Of a stretch of DNA of 64,000 nucleotides, positions 53,546 through 63,042 are shown in pieces. How positions within the stretch are numbered: position 1 is the first letter of the stretch; each line of letters begins with the position of its first letter. The position numbers and the translations under genes are program-made. The DNA is from Sedimentitalea sp039941015 (lineage in GTDB: Bacteria > Pseudomonadota > Alphaproteobacteria > Rhodobacterales > Rhodobacteraceae): the NCBI RefSeq assembly GCF_039941015.1, contig NZ_JBDVFI010000020.1. One strand, given 5' to 3'. Below the pieces are notes generated by a model. The model had not been told where the DNA came from and ran no database searches. It was given only the letters and a program-made list of their open reading frames with translations.

Positions 53546-54472
53546 TCAGTCGTTTGGACGTGTCCAGGGTTCGGCACCACCCACATCCACAAAGACGCGA
53601 TAGACCGACCGCGTCGCAGTGATATACATCCGCTGGCCGTCCGGTCCGCCAAAGCACAGGTTCGAAACCACCTGCGGGATCAGAATTTTTCCGAGCAGCG
53701 TTCCGTCCTTGCCAAAACAATGAACCCCGTCCGCGGCCGAGGACCATAGATTGCCACGCACATCACACCGCATTCCATCCGGCAATCCGGTGTCGATCTC
53801 GGCAAAGGGCGCACGTTCCCGCAGCGCATCGCCTTCAACCGCAAACTGGCGGATGACAGAGGGAACGGCATCGGCATGGCTCGACCCGCTCTCGGAAATG
53901 TACAGCGTCGTTTCGTCAGGCGAGAAACACAGTCCGTTAGGTTGGGTGAAGTCGCTGACGACAACACTCAACGCTCCGTCAGGCGACAGACGATAGACGT
54001 TGCGATTGGCTTGTTCCGGTTCGCGACGATAGCCCTCGAAATTCGAGAGGATGCCGTAGGTCGGATCGGTAAACCAAACGGCACCATCCGAACTAACCAC
54101 CACGTCATTGGGCGAGTTCAGCCGCTTGCCATCAAACGCGCTCGCAAGAACCGTTACCGCGCCGTCAAACTCGGTTCGCACCACGTCGCGCGCACCATGT
54201 CTGCACCCGACGAGCCGCCCCTGCCGATCGCGCGTGTTGCCGTTGTTAAAGCATGATCCGGCACGAAAGACAGAAACGCCTTCGGCCTCGGACCAGCGCA
54301 TGATGCGCTGGCTGGGAATGTCAGAGAACAACAGGCAACCGTGGTCACCGAACCAGACCGGGCCTTCGGTCCAGGTGAACCCCTCGGCGATCACGTCCAG
54401 GGTCGACATGGGATGCACCAGCTTGGCGAACCGGTCGTCATGGATTTCCAGATGTGACGGCATGGTGATCAT
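53546..54472 (-). CDS. SMP-30/gluconolactonase-family protein
   Basis: Six-bladed beta-propeller lactonase, 308 residues. The domain starts AEGFTWTEGPVWFGDHGCLLFSDI, with the conserved metal-ligand Glu, followed by NSPNDVVVSSDGAVWFTDPTYG and PNGLCFSPDETTLYISES. It probably hydrolyses a sugar-acid lactone. It overlaps the ABC permease by ATGA, so it is co-made with the sugar transporter. This suggests uptake of a sugar that is oxidised to a lactone, as in non-phosphorylating pentose or hexose pathways. Confidence 0.9.
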   Translation of the reverse strand: MITMPSHLEIHDDRFAKLVHPMSTLDVIAEGFTWTEGPVWFGDHGCLLFSDIPSQRIMRWSEAEGVSVFRAGSCFNNGNTRDRQGRLVGCRHGARDVVRTEFDGAVTVLASAFDGKRLNSPNDVVVSSDGAVWFTDPTYGILSNFEGYRREPEQANRNVYRLSPDGALSVVVSDFTQPNGLCFSPDETTLYISESGSSHADAVPSVIRQFAVEGDALRERAPFAEIDTGLPDGMRCDVRGNLWSSAADGVHCFGKDGTLLGKILIPQVVSNLCFGGPDGQRMYITATRSVYRVFVDVGGAEPWTRPND

Positions 54473-55404
54473 GCGCGGGCCCTCCTTGTGCTGGCGGCAA
54501 TGACAATGGTGATGATGATGGCCCCGGTCAGCACATTGCGGGCCCCTGCCCCCGCGCCATAGCTGTTGAGCATCGAGACCACGAGAAACATGAACAATGC
54601 CGCACCCCAGACGCCCGGCACGTTGGAGTTACCCCCTGCGATAGAGCTGCCGCCGATCACGACGACCGCAATGGACATCAGCAAATATTCCGCGCCCATG
54701 TTCAGCGCCGCACCGCCGGAAAAGCTGGCCAGCAGATAACCGGCAAGCCCCGCAAACATGGCAACCGAGATATAGGTTGAAGCACGCACCAATTCGACCG
54801 GCACCCCCGCAAGGCGAGCCGCGCGAAGATTCTGGCCTGTCGCCAGCAACCAGCGCCCCCATACTGACCGCTCGAGGATGATCCAGACAATGATGGCCAT
54901 GAACAGCCCCACCCACGCGACATTGGGCAGCCCCATGAACCGCCCGGTCGCAAAGTCGGCCAAGCCTTCGGGGGGCTTGATCCGCAGGCCCCGGTTCGAC
55001 CAGATTGCGAGCGATTGGAAGATCAGCGAGGCGGCCAGCGTTGCGATGATCGGCGGCAGGCGCAGCAGAAAGATCAGTGCGTAATTTGCGATCCCGGCAC
55101 CCGCCCCCACGGCCAGCGCGATGCCAAGACCCAAGAGCGCGGTGCCGGGATCCGTGCTCATCCCCTTTAGCGCCAACGTCGCGGACAGCGTCATAGTCGC
55201 GGGAATGGACAGGTCCACATTGCCCGGCCCCAAGGTGATCACCAGCATTTGCCCAAGGCCCACAATGGCGGCGAATGCCCCAAAGGACAGCGCAGCATAG
55301 GCTAATTCACCAGCACCCCGGCCCGATGTCAGCCCGAGGATCAGGGCAAAGGCGACGGCAGCGGCCAGCCAGGACCAGAGCCAGGGTTTGCTCAGAAAAG
55401 TCAT
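54469..55404 (-). CDS. Sugar ABC transporter permease (RbsC type), second
   Basis: 311-residue inner-membrane permease of the BPD_transp_2 family. About nine helices are visible, including AFAAIVGLGQMLVITLGPGNVDLSIPATM and EYLLMSIAVVVIGGSSIAGGNSNVPGVWGAALFMFLV, the two most conserved blocks. It pairs with the upstream permease gene with a four-base overlap. Two different permeases suggest a heterodimeric channel. Confidence 0.92.
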   Translation of the reverse strand: MTFLSKPWLWSWLAAAVAFALILGLTSGRGAGELAYAALSFGAFAAIVGLGQMLVITLGPGNVDLSIPATMTLSATLALKGMSTDPGTALLGLGIALAVGAGAGIANYALIFLLRLPPIIATLAASLIFQSLAIWSNRGLRIKPPEGLADFATGRFMGLPNVAWVGLFMAIIVWIILERSVWGRWLLATGQNLRAARLAGVPVELVRASTYISVAMFAGLAGYLLASFSGGAALNMGAEYLLMSIAVVVIGGSSIAGGNSNVPGVWGAALFMFLVVSMLNSYGAGAGARNVLTGAIIITIVIAASTRRARA

Positions 55405-56330
55405 GCGCCGGTCCCCTTCCTGCTAAAGATCAGGCGCGCAGTCAGTACAAGAATAAGGATCGCCCCCTGAGCTCCGATCTGCCAATCCGGCGACAGGCGC
55501 ATAAAGCTGAGAAAACTCGCAGCCAGCGTCAGGGTCAGCGCACCGATCACCGCCCCCGTCGGGCTGACCTTACCGCCGGTGAATTCGCCACCACCAAGGA
55601 TCACCCCGGCGATTGACAACAGAGTATAGCGTAAGGCTATGTTGGCATCCGCCGAGGTCGCCAACCCCACCAGCGCCATGCCAGCGAGCACACCAAAGAG
55701 CCCCGCCAAGCCATAGGCCAGCGCCTTGAGCCGGATCACTGGCCAACCGGCGCGTTGCACCGACCGCGCATTGCCTCCGACACCGCGCAACACCGTCCCG
55801 ATGCCGGAGCGGATGATCAGCAGATGGGTGACGGTCGCGATGATGACTGCGGCCACCACGGCCATGGGTGCAAATGGCGGCTTTATGGTCATCAGCGTGC
55901 GCAGCCACTCGGGGCTGGACCCACCGGGCGAGGGCAGGATGAACAACGCCAGTCCCCCCCAGACAAAGGACATTCCCAGCGTCACCACAATGGCGGGCAA
56001 TTCCAGCGCATGGATCACCGCCCCAAGCAACGCATAGGACAGGATCAGCGCAAGAAGGATGAGCAGCCCCAACAGCGGCGTATCGTTGAGAAACGTCGCG
56101 GTTACGCAGGCCGCAAGACTGACAAAGGTGCCAAGTGACAGGTCTATGTCATTGACCATGATGATCATCATCTGCGCGATCGTTGCCAATGCGATCGGCA
56201 CCGCGAGGTTGAACAAGAGGTTCAGCCCGAAATAGCTCATCGCGCGCGGCTGCATGTAGAATGTCGCCGCCAGCAGGATCGTCAGCGAGACCACCGGCAG
56301 GATGATCCGGTGACGTGCAAGAAAACTCAT
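55401..56330 (-). CDS. Sugar ABC transporter permease (RbsC type), first
   Basis: 309-residue permease. Conserved parts are IALATIAQMMIIMVNDIDLSLGTFVSLAAC and LRYTLLSIAGVILGGGEFTGGKVSPTGAVIGALTLT. About nine membrane helices. It overlaps the ATPase gene and the other permease gene by four bases each, so the components are translationally coupled. Confidence 0.92.
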   Translation of the reverse strand: MSFLARHRIILPVVSLTILLAATFYMQPRAMSYFGLNLLFNLAVPIALATIAQMMIIMVNDIDLSLGTFVSLAACVTATFLNDTPLLGLLILLALILSYALLGAVIHALELPAIVVTLGMSFVWGGLALFILPSPGGSSPEWLRTLMTIKPPFAPMAVVAAVIIATVTHLLIIRSGIGTVLRGVGGNARSVQRAGWPVIRLKALAYGLAGLFGVLAGMALVGLATSADANIALRYTLLSIAGVILGGGEFTGGKVSPTGAVIGALTLTLAASFLSFMRLSPDWQIGAQGAILILVLTARLIFSRKGTGA

Positions 56331-57751
56331 GATGCCTCCTGCATCTCAAACGACGCTTGAAGGATTTTCTCCTCGGTAATGTCGCTCCCGGTCAGTTCGG
56401 CACTGATCACGCCATTGCGATAGACAAACACCCTGTCGCATTGGCAAACCTCTTCGGTCTCGGTCGAGTACCAGAGGAATGTCCCGCCTTTTGCAGCCTC
56501 GGCACGGATCATGGCGTAGACATCTTGTTTCGTCCCCACATCGACGCCCCGCATTGGATCATCCATGATCACAACCGGGGCTGGCGAGGCAAGCGCGCGG
56601 GCAAACAGCACCTTTTGCTGGTTGCCGCCTGACAGGGACAGGATCGGGTTTGTCATGTTGTCCGTGCGGATACCGATGCGCGCTTTCCACGTTTCGGCGA
56701 TCCGGGCCTCCGCCTCGTGATCGACCAACCCGCGTTTTGCACATTGCTGCAGCACCGAAATCGAGATGTTGCGCAGGATTGACCAAAGCGGCAGCACCCC
56801 GTCGCGTTGACGATCCCCTGCGACAAACACGGATTCGGGCGATTTATCCGCGTGCCAGGACGACGACCGCGACAGATAAAGCTGCGCCAATGCTTCGGCT
56901 TGCCCATGCCCAGCAAGACCCGACAGGCCAATAATTTCGCCCTTGCGCGCCGACAAACCCTGTTCTGTACGAACAATTTCGGGTCCAAATTCGCGCGCGA
57001 CACCAGTGGCATCGGCGGCTTCGGCCGTCACATGACCCATCGCATCCACAAGGCCCTGCCGGGTGAATTCGTCGGTCGCGCGTTCGGCCACAGCCTTGCC
57101 GTCTTTCAGCACCACGATACGGCTGGCAACGTCAAACACTTCACCCATCATGTGGGAAATGAAAACGACCGCGCCGCCTTCGGCGCAGAAGCGTTTGACA
57201 TGCGCCAGCAATTGATCAGCGATGCCTGCATCTAGCGACGAGGTCGGTTCATCCAGAATGACCAGCCGCGCCGTGCCGCCACGCGGGGCAAAGCCGATGA
57301 CGATCTCGACCATCTGGCGTTCGGCAATCGACAGCGTATCGACCTCGGCATTTGCATCGATGCCGTGACCGGGAAAGATGGTATCCAAGCTTTTCAGGAT
57401 TTCGGCTCGTGCGGGCCGCCGCCAATTCGGACCCTTCAGGGCGCTGTGCGAAATCCGCAAGTTTTCCGCGACAGTCAGATTGGGGCAAAGCGAGAGTTCC
57501 TGAAACACCGAACGCACGCCGGCCTCCAGCGCGCTACCGCCGGAGGAAAACGCGATGGAACCCGAGGACGGCGTGAGCCCGCCATTGATCAGGTTAACCA
57601 ACGTCGACTTGCCTGCCCCGTTGTGACCGACAAGCCCGATGCAATCACCGGGAGTGACGATCAGGCTGACCCCGTCCAGCGCCCGAACAGGGCCAAAATG
57701 CTTGGCCGCGTCGACGAGCGTCACGATCGGGGTGCTCTCATGATCCGACAT
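56327..57751 (-). CDS. Sugar ABC transporter ATP-binding protein (RbsA/MglA type)
   Basis: 474 residues with two ATPase domains in tandem. The first has Walker A GLVGHNGAGKSTLVNL near residue 40, signature DTLSIAERQMVEIV and Walker B RLVILDEPTSSLD. The second has a degenerate P-loop (GEIIGLSGLAGHGQAEAL) but a clear signature (LSLSGGNQQKVLFARAL) and PVVIMDDPMRGVDVG; this asymmetry is normal for the RbsA class. It follows the binding-protein gene by 63 bases. Confidence 0.93.
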   Translation of the reverse strand: MSDHESTPIVTLVDAAKHFGPVRALDGVSLIVTPGDCIGLVGHNGAGKSTLVNLINGGLTPSSGSIAFSSGGSALEAGVRSVFQELSLCPNLTVAENLRISHSALKGPNWRRPARAEILKSLDTIFPGHGIDANAEVDTLSIAERQMVEIVIGFAPRGGTARLVILDEPTSSLDAGIADQLLAHVKRFCAEGGAVVFISHMMGEVFDVASRIVVLKDGKAVAERATDEFTRQGLVDAMGHVTAEAADATGVAREFGPEIVRTEQGLSARKGEIIGLSGLAGHGQAEALAQLYLSRSSSWHADKSPESVFVAGDRQRDGVLPLWSILRNISISVLQQCAKRGLVDHEAEARIAETWKARIGIRTDNMTNPILSLSGGNQQKVLFARALASPAPVVIMDDPMRGVDVGTKQDVYAMIRAEAAKGGTFLWYSTETEEVCQCDRVFVYRNGVISAELTGSDITEEKILQASFEMQEAS

Positions 57752-57814
57752 GAGCGCTCCATTCTGTGTTAATTCAGGGCGGATCGCCGATGAGGACGAC
57801 CCGCCGCAATGGGA

Positions 57815-58825
57815 TCACTTGGCGTCGGCGATGACCTGCTGTGCGTCTTCCAGCGTATAGGTCACGTTGGCGACAGACCCTTCCGGCGTGCTGGTCAGAG
57901 ACTCGTCAAGCGTGTCCTGTGTGATCTTGAGAAACGGCACGGTCAGATCCTTTGGCACGTCGTTACCGTCAAGCACCTGCTGCGCGACCCAAAATGCCAG
58001 CGAAGCAACACCCGGCGCGATCGACAAGGACAGGGTTTCGTACCCGTTGGCGTCGCGCTGTTCGGCCCACCACTGCAATTCGTCCTGACGATTGCCCAGC
58101 ACGATCAATGGTGTCGGGCGATCCGCGGCCTTGAACGCCTGTGCGGTGCCATACCCATCGCCACCTTGCGTTACGACCCCAACAATATCCGGTAGCGATG
58201 GAAGGATACCCGCAACCGCCTTTTGCGCCACATCCTGCGCCCAGTCACCGTGGACTGAGCCGACAATCTCAAATTGCGAATGCTCGGCCACGCCCTCGTG
58301 GATACCCTTGGAGATTTCGTCATCAACGAAGACCCCGGCCAGTCCGCGGATTTCCAGCAGATTGCCGCCGTCCGGCAGGCGTGTCGCGATGTAATCGACC
58401 TCTTCCTTGCCCATCGCTGCGAAATCTACCGCAATTCGCCATGCGCAGGGCTCAGTCACGATGCCATCAAAGCTGACCACCGTGACGCCTGCATCGCAGG
58501 CCTCTTTTACCGCACCGTTCAACGCGGTCGGTGACGCTGCGTTCAATACGATCGCATCATAACCTTGCAGGATCATGTTCTGGATTTGCGCGGCCTGCTC
58601 CGTCGCCTGATTCTCGGAGGTCGTATAAGCGTCTGCCGCTGCAACGGCACCGTCGGCCACGGCCTGCTTGCCAGTGTCCTCAAAGGTTTGCAGCATGGCC
58701 TGCCGCCACGAATTGCCCGCGTAATTGTTGGACAGCGCAATGCGCTTGTCAGAGGTGTCGGCCTGAGCCAGTCCAGCGATCATGGCAAGCCCTGCCGCAC
58801 TCAGCAGCAACTTCGAAGTCGTCAT
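57815..58825 (-). CDS. Sugar ABC transporter substrate-binding protein
   Basis: 336-residue periplasmic binding protein of the RbsB-like (Peripla_BP_4) fold. Signal peptide KLLLSAAGLAMIAGLAQA is cut near residue 21. The mature part begins DKRIALSNNYAGNSWRQ. MILQGYDAIVLNAASPTALNGAVKEA and VVTQGGDGYGTAQAF are conserved blocks. The ATG at 58825 is preceded by GGGAGGA; the longer frame to 58957 is rejected. Divergent from the NarX-type kinase, which may control it. Ligand unknown. Confidence 0.92.
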   Translation of the reverse strand: MTTSKLLLSAAGLAMIAGLAQADTSDKRIALSNNYAGNSWRQAMLQTFEDTGKQAVADGAVAAADAYTTSENQATEQAAQIQNMILQGYDAIVLNAASPTALNGAVKEACDAGVTVVSFDGIVTEPCAWRIAVDFAAMGKEEVDYIATRLPDGGNLLEIRGLAGVFVDDEISKGIHEGVAEHSQFEIVGSVHGDWAQDVAQKAVAGILPSLPDIVGVVTQGGDGYGTAQAFKAADRPTPLIVLGNRQDELQWWAEQRDANGYETLSLSIAPGVASLAFWVAQQVLDGNDVPKDLTVPFLKITQDTLDESLTSTPEGSVANVTYTLEDAQQVIADAK

Positions 58826-59039
58826 GTTTTCCTCCCTGTCACGCATGAATCCATGCGCTGCATACCGGCCCGAAAAGGGCTCTGGTTCGGGGATCATGTT
58901 GTCCGGTTCTACGGTTGTAAAGGCAGCACCCCGCAGAGATGTTGCGGGTTCCCGCAACGACTTTACGGTTCCGGGTGTTCCAATTCCGCCAAATGCTTGC
59001 CAGAATTGCGGGGACGCGCACCGCGCGACGGGAGGAGAT

Positions 59040-60218
59040 ATGACCTATCCAATACAGCCCCCTGCAAGGGGCAATGTCTTTCTGCGCATCTCGGCACATC
59101 TCGCCGAGCGTACCGACATCGCATCGGCGCTCGAGGCCGTGGCCGACGAAATTGCCGAAGTCATCCCGTTCACCCATGCCGACCTGTGCCTGAAAGACAG
59201 ACCCGGCTGGCTCTCCAGCTACGAAGTCGGCATTCAGACCCGTTGGTCGCGAACCAGTACACGGGTTGAGGCCTCGCCAATTCGCGACCTGATCACCGGA
59301 AAATGCGATTACATGTTGTGCGAGAATGCGATGCACGACCCACGCCAGACATTTCAGGACGCCTGCTCGGAACCGATCATGAATCACCAATTGAGGTCGC
59401 GTGTACATGTGCTGATGAAGGTCATGGGCCAACACATCGGTACATTGAACATTTCACACTCGACCCCCGAGCTATACGATCAGGAAACAGTCCAGCGGGC
59501 CCAACACGTGGCAGATGTGCTATCGCCCTATTTCCACGCCCTGCACACTGCCGAACAGGCGCAGCGTGCCACACAGGTCAGACAAGAAGCACAGGCCCGC
59601 GAAGAAGGCTTGCGCCGTGGTGCGCTGGAACTGACCCAGACGCTGGAACAGGAACGCCAACGCATCGGCATGGACCTACATGATCAAACGCTTGCTGATC
59701 TCACGAGAATGCTCCGCGAGATCACAGGGGATGCTGCACCGCAAAGCGAGCATCTGAGCCACCGCATCAAGGAAATCATCAGTGATCTGAGGCGGATCAT
59801 CGATACAGCGGTGCCCACGCTGCTGGAGCTGTTCGGCTTTGTTCATGCCGTCCAAGTTCACCTTGAACGCGCCGTCGAGTCGCAGCAGATCGAAGTTCTG
59901 GTTGTCGACACGACTAATGGTGCACCGGATCGCCTCGCCCCGACAGTGCGCACTGCGTTGTTTCGGATCGCGCAAGAAGCGATCAACAATGCCGCACGCC
60001 ACGCCGGAGCCAGCCGTATCGAGGTTCGCATTGAATCGCTAGCCAATTCCGGGCTCGTCCTGACGGTGCGCGATGATGGCTGCGGCCTTCCGGCAGAGCA
60101 GCAGCGAACCTCTGGCCTTGCCCACATGCGCACCCGCGCAAGGCTGATCTCTGCCGATCTCGACCTGCTGAACGACGGCGGCTGCACGCTGCGTGTGATG
60201 TTGGGAGAGCGTTTGTGA
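59040..60218 (+). CDS. GAF-domain sensor histidine kinase (NarX/LuxR-system type)
   Basis: 392-residue soluble sensor kinase. An N-terminal GAF-like domain spans about 12-165. A coiled coil follows (QAQRATQVRQEAQAREEGLR). The HisKA_3 dimerisation domain has phospho-acceptor His in ERQRIGMDLHDQTLADL near residue 218. The ATPase domain ends it (RIAQEAINNAARHAGASRIEV and DDGCGLPAEQQRTSGLAHM). There are no membrane helices. The start at 59040 is set by GGGAGGAGAT. Its stop overlaps the regulator's GTG start. It is divergent from the sugar ABC operon, a likely target. Confidence 0.9.
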   Translation: MTYPIQPPARGNVFLRISAHLAERTDIASALEAVADEIAEVIPFTHADLCLKDRPGWLSSYEVGIQTRWSRTSTRVEASPIRDLITGKCDYMLCENAMHDPRQTFQDACSEPIMNHQLRSRVHVLMKVMGQHIGTLNISHSTPELYDQETVQRAQHVADVLSPYFHALHTAEQAQRATQVRQEAQAREEGLRRGALELTQTLEQERQRIGMDLHDQTLADLTRMLREITGDAAPQSEHLSHRIKEIISDLRRIIDTAVPTLLELFGFVHAVQVHLERAVESQQIEVLVVDTTNGAPDRLAPTVRTALFRIAQEAINNAARHAGASRIEVRIESLANSGLVLTVRDDGCGLPAEQQRTSGLAHMRTRARLISADLDLLNDGGCTLRVMLGERL

Positions 60219-60931
60219 AGGTGCTGATTGTCGAAGATGATCAATTCCATGCGACCTATCTTCAGGACGCACTGGCCGAAGCCTTGCCGGAAGTGACGGA
60301 AATTGTTCATGCCATCGACGGTGCTGCGGGCGAAGACGCGGCGCGCCAGACCGAGGTCGAAGCGATTGTGATGGATCTGCAGATGGTGAACCGAAACGGC
60401 ATCGAGGCTGCCCGCTCGATCTGGGCGGCAAGACCGCACAGCCGTATCCTGTTCTGGTCGAACTATGCAGATGAAGCCTATCTGCGCGGCATTGCTCAGA
60501 TCGTGCCCGAAGACAGCGCCTATGGCTACGTCCTTAAAACGGCGTCACGGGCGCGCCTCAAACTGGCCTTGCGCGCTGTGCTGATTGAAGGGCAGATCAT
60601 GGTCGATCGCGAGATCCACCGTTTGCAAAAACGCGGCGCGTCGCCACGAACACGGCTCGATGAAAGCGAGTACGACGTTCTGCTCGATCTGGCATTGGGG
60701 CTTCAGGACAAACTGATCGCAGAACGCCGTGGAATGTCATTGAGAACGGTCCAGAATCGGTTGTTGTCACTCTACGAAAAGCTGGGCGTCGTTTCGGAAG
60801 CGGACGAGCACTTGACTCTCAATAAACGCGTGCGCGCCCTGAACAGAGCGCTTGTAACCCGCACGATCAACACCGAAACACTCGAAGCCGCGCAGCGAGA
60901 ACTCGCAACCTGGCTGGCTGGGCGCGTTTAG
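60215..60931 (+). CDS. Response regulator with LuxR-like HTH, GTG start
   Basis: 238 residues. The receiver domain (1-125) has VLIVEDDQFHATYL and the phospho-acceptor Asp in AIVMDLQMVNRNG near residue 53. A linker follows. The HTH covers about 150-200 (LDESEYDVLLDLALGLQDKLIAE, then MSLRTVQNRLLSLYEKLGV), LuxR-like but divergent. It starts with a GTG inside the stop of the kinase gene. It probably acts on the divergent sugar transporter promoter. Confidence 0.88.
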   Translation: MKVLIVEDDQFHATYLQDALAEALPEVTEIVHAIDGAAGEDAARQTEVEAIVMDLQMVNRNGIEAARSIWAARPHSRILFWSNYADEAYLRGIAQIVPEDSAYGYVLKTASRARLKLALRAVLIEGQIMVDREIHRLQKRGASPRTRLDESEYDVLLDLALGLQDKLIAERRGMSLRTVQNRLLSLYEKLGVVSEADEHLTLNKRVRALNRALVTRTINTETLEAAQRELATWLAGRV

Positions 60932-61065
60932 CCATAGATGCTCCCAGCAAGGGCGGTTTGGTGAAAGTAGATCGCCGTGACCAATTGATGAACGGATCAG
61001 AAGTGGGCGCGAAATAGGATTTTGTTCTGAACAGTTACAGTCTCAGGGGGCGGCATAGATTCCTG

Positions 61066-61836
61066 ATGTTCGCGGTTAAATCAATCGATCCGCGTCGAAC
61101 AAATACTCCGCTTCCTTTGCTTGGAATAGATGCCCTGTCACGCCTGCGCGGCACTGCAAGCCAGGTGGCTGACCCCATCTTGACCGGGCATCGACACGTT
61201 GAACTTGTAAAGGAGGCGATGCGGATGGTTGAACTGGCGGACGATAACAAAGAACTACAAGCCAACCTTGCGGGCATCCGTGATGATTGGTGAATTGATC
61301 CTGCAACCATGCCCGATGGTGAGTTGGCAGACATAGCCGCATGGGCTTGGAAGCGCCGACTTGAAAACCGCATCTATCGGGGCCGTGACAGTGCTTTTCC
61401 GGTGCAACGGCTGGCCTTGGATGCGCTGCGCGGTGAAGCCAATGGAGACGCTATCGCGTTACTGGTGCTGCTGGTGGATCAGCACGGCCATCATCATGGC
61501 AACGCTTTTCCTCGGATTTTGACGATGCGGGCGGCGGGTCTGCTGAACCTTTCCAAGCCTCGCCTCCGCGCCGCACGTAGCACATTGCAAGCTGCTGGCC
61601 TGTTGCGTTTGGTCGGTCGGCATCGCGCAGGCTCAAAACCTCAAACCTTTGCCCTGACAAGGCTGCATCCCGGCGTCGGTGGCGCAGTCAATGTCGAGAC
61701 CATGTCCCACTCCACTATCACCGGGACAGGGTGGTACAGCACCGGAAAAGATCGTTTTGTCCCGCTTCGATCAGGGGTATGCGGGCCGGTTGGTGATAGG
61801 CGTAGAGTGATGGGTTTGGCTTGCGTAGCACGCTGA
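61066..61836 (+). pseudogene. Primase/replication-like protein broken by an in-frame TGA
   Basis: Two open pieces share one frame and are separated by a single TGA at 61291-61293. The joined reading (about 256 residues) contains DPATMPDGELADIAAWAWKRRLENRIYRGRDSA and ILTMRAAGLLNLSKPRLRAARSTLQAAGLLRLV, which looks like the winged-helix region found after primase domains in phage or integrative elements. It may be a nonsense-broken gene, or two separate small genes starting at 61066 and 61309. Function is therefore uncertain. It opens the mobile-element-like segment. Confidence 0.5.
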
Positions 61837-62273
61837 CGGGGCGGGGTGGCGCGCGCGGTCATTTTTACCTCGTCGAAGGGGCGGCTTGACAGCCTTGGGT
61901 CCTTCCTGACCCCTTGGCTCATGCGGGTAATTCGCGCCGCATGTTTTCGGTTTTATTGGGGTATTATTGCACCTACAGATCAGGGTTGTTGTTGTTGGTC
62001 AGCCCGTTGGGATGCGGTGATTTCTTCGCTCTGCGCGCGAGTCGTGGCCGGGACGATCCCAAGCGCTTGCGCCATCGCCTCAAGGCATTCCTCAGCGCAG
62101 ACTATGAGCGTTGCCGTGTCGCGCTGATGGCCCGACCAGCCCGCCGCGCTGAGGATTGATTTCATGTCCCGGCCATCAAGGCATATCGCATCCATCAAGG
62201 CGCGGGCGGTGATCGGGTGGCGGCTGGCAAAGCCCGGTCCTCTGCGCGGGCTCAGGGCAACCCCTGCGGCAAC
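61837..62273. other. Degraded mobile-element stretch without a firm gene
   Basis: About 440 bases between the primase-like and capsid-like remnants. A minus-strand open frame at 61980-62285 (101 residues, ending in a poly-Gln tail) has an ordinary amino-acid mix (for example KSILSAAGWSGHQRDTATLI) and could be a phage-type gene. A plus-strand frame at 61914-62159 is also open. I cannot decide between them, and neither has a family I know or a convincing ribosome site. Confidence 0.4.
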
Positions 62274-62630
62274 ATGCGTCGCCAAACCGGCTTGGCAGGT
62301 GAGGCAATCAATGTGGTGCCCGCCTTCCTTGTGGTTCCGCCTGAGCTGGAAACGCTCGCTGAACAGGTCTTAACTGAGATCGCAGCAAGTTAGGTTGCCA
62401 ACGCAAACCCCTTCGCGGGCAAGCTGCGGTTGCTTGTTGAGCCTCGCCTTGCCAGCCCTAGCGCGTGGTATCTCTGCGCCGCTCCGGGCGTGCCTGACAG
62501 CTTGCAGCACGCTTACCTTGATGGTGCCACCGGGCCTCAGCTTTTCACACGCGAGGGCCTTGAGGTTGATGGCATCGAATACAAGGTTCGCATGGATTTT
62601 GGCGCGGGTTTCACGGGACATCGCGGCTAG
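62274..62630 (+). pseudogene. Remnant of Mu gpT-like major capsid protein
   Basis: The frame reads MRRQTGLAGEAINVVPAF, then LVVPPELETLAEQVLTEIAAS, then a TAG at 62391-62393. It resumes as NPFAGKLRLLVEPRL, WYLCAAPGVPDSLQHAYLDG and GIEYKVRMDFGAGFTGHRG. This is the C-terminal third of the Mu-like major head subunit gpT family (recognised by motif). The N-terminal two thirds are missing and there is an internal stop, so it is not functional. It marks a degraded prophage. Confidence 0.72.
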
Positions 62631-62761
62631 TATCTGAGCCCCTCGGCATAAGCTGACGGTTCGGCGTATCGCCACTGAGATCGTGCGGCAGGTTTTTTCA
62701 ACCTTCCTCCTGTCGCACGTTTCGGGATGCTTGGAGCCTGAGACCAAGCATCCCTCAAAGC

Positions 62762-62798
62762 CCCGGTGAGGTTCATCCTCGCCTCACCGGGCACTTTT
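62762..62798 (+). terminator. Terminator-like hairpin before the HTH gene
   Basis: CCCGGTGAGG (62762-62771) pairs perfectly with CCTCACCGGG (62782-62791) around a 10-base loop; CACTTTTA follows. It separates the capsid remnant from the excisionase/integrase genes. Confidence 0.65.
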
Positions 62799-62811
62799 AT
62801 TGGGTATGAAT

Positions 62812-63042
62812 ATGGCAAACTCTGCAATTCCATCAAACGCGCCCGCAATCTGCGTCAGCAAGTCCGCCGCCGCTGCTATGCTGAACCTATCACCCGGCAA
62901 GTTTTCGGAGCTGGTTCTATCTGGCGCGATGCCAAAGCCCCGATGTGTCGGCTCTCGTCGCTTGTGGCTGGTGAATGAGCTGTACGTTTACGCAGCGGCG
63001 CTGCCCTTGCAGGATGAGGATGATACTTGGGGTGATCTCTGA
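62812..63042 (+). CDS. AlpA/excisionase-like small HTH protein
   Basis: 76 residues (81 if the upstream TTG at 62800 is used; ATG at 62806 is also possible). The core CVSKSAAAAMLNLSPGKFSELVLSGAMPKPRCVGSRRLW is a MerR/AlpA-type winged-helix fold. It lies directly upstream of the integrase gene, which it overlaps by one base (TGATG). That arrangement is typical of recombination directionality factors. A role in excision or in control of the integrase is inferred. Confidence 0.75.
   Translation: MANSAIPSNAPAICVSKSAAAAMLNLSPGKFSELVLSGAMPKPRCVGSRRLWLVNELYVYAAALPLQDEDDTWGDL

Noticed and set aside
60932..61065. Left attachment site of the mobile element
   Set aside because: No tRNA end or direct repeat could be matched within the window; the partner site would lie outside.
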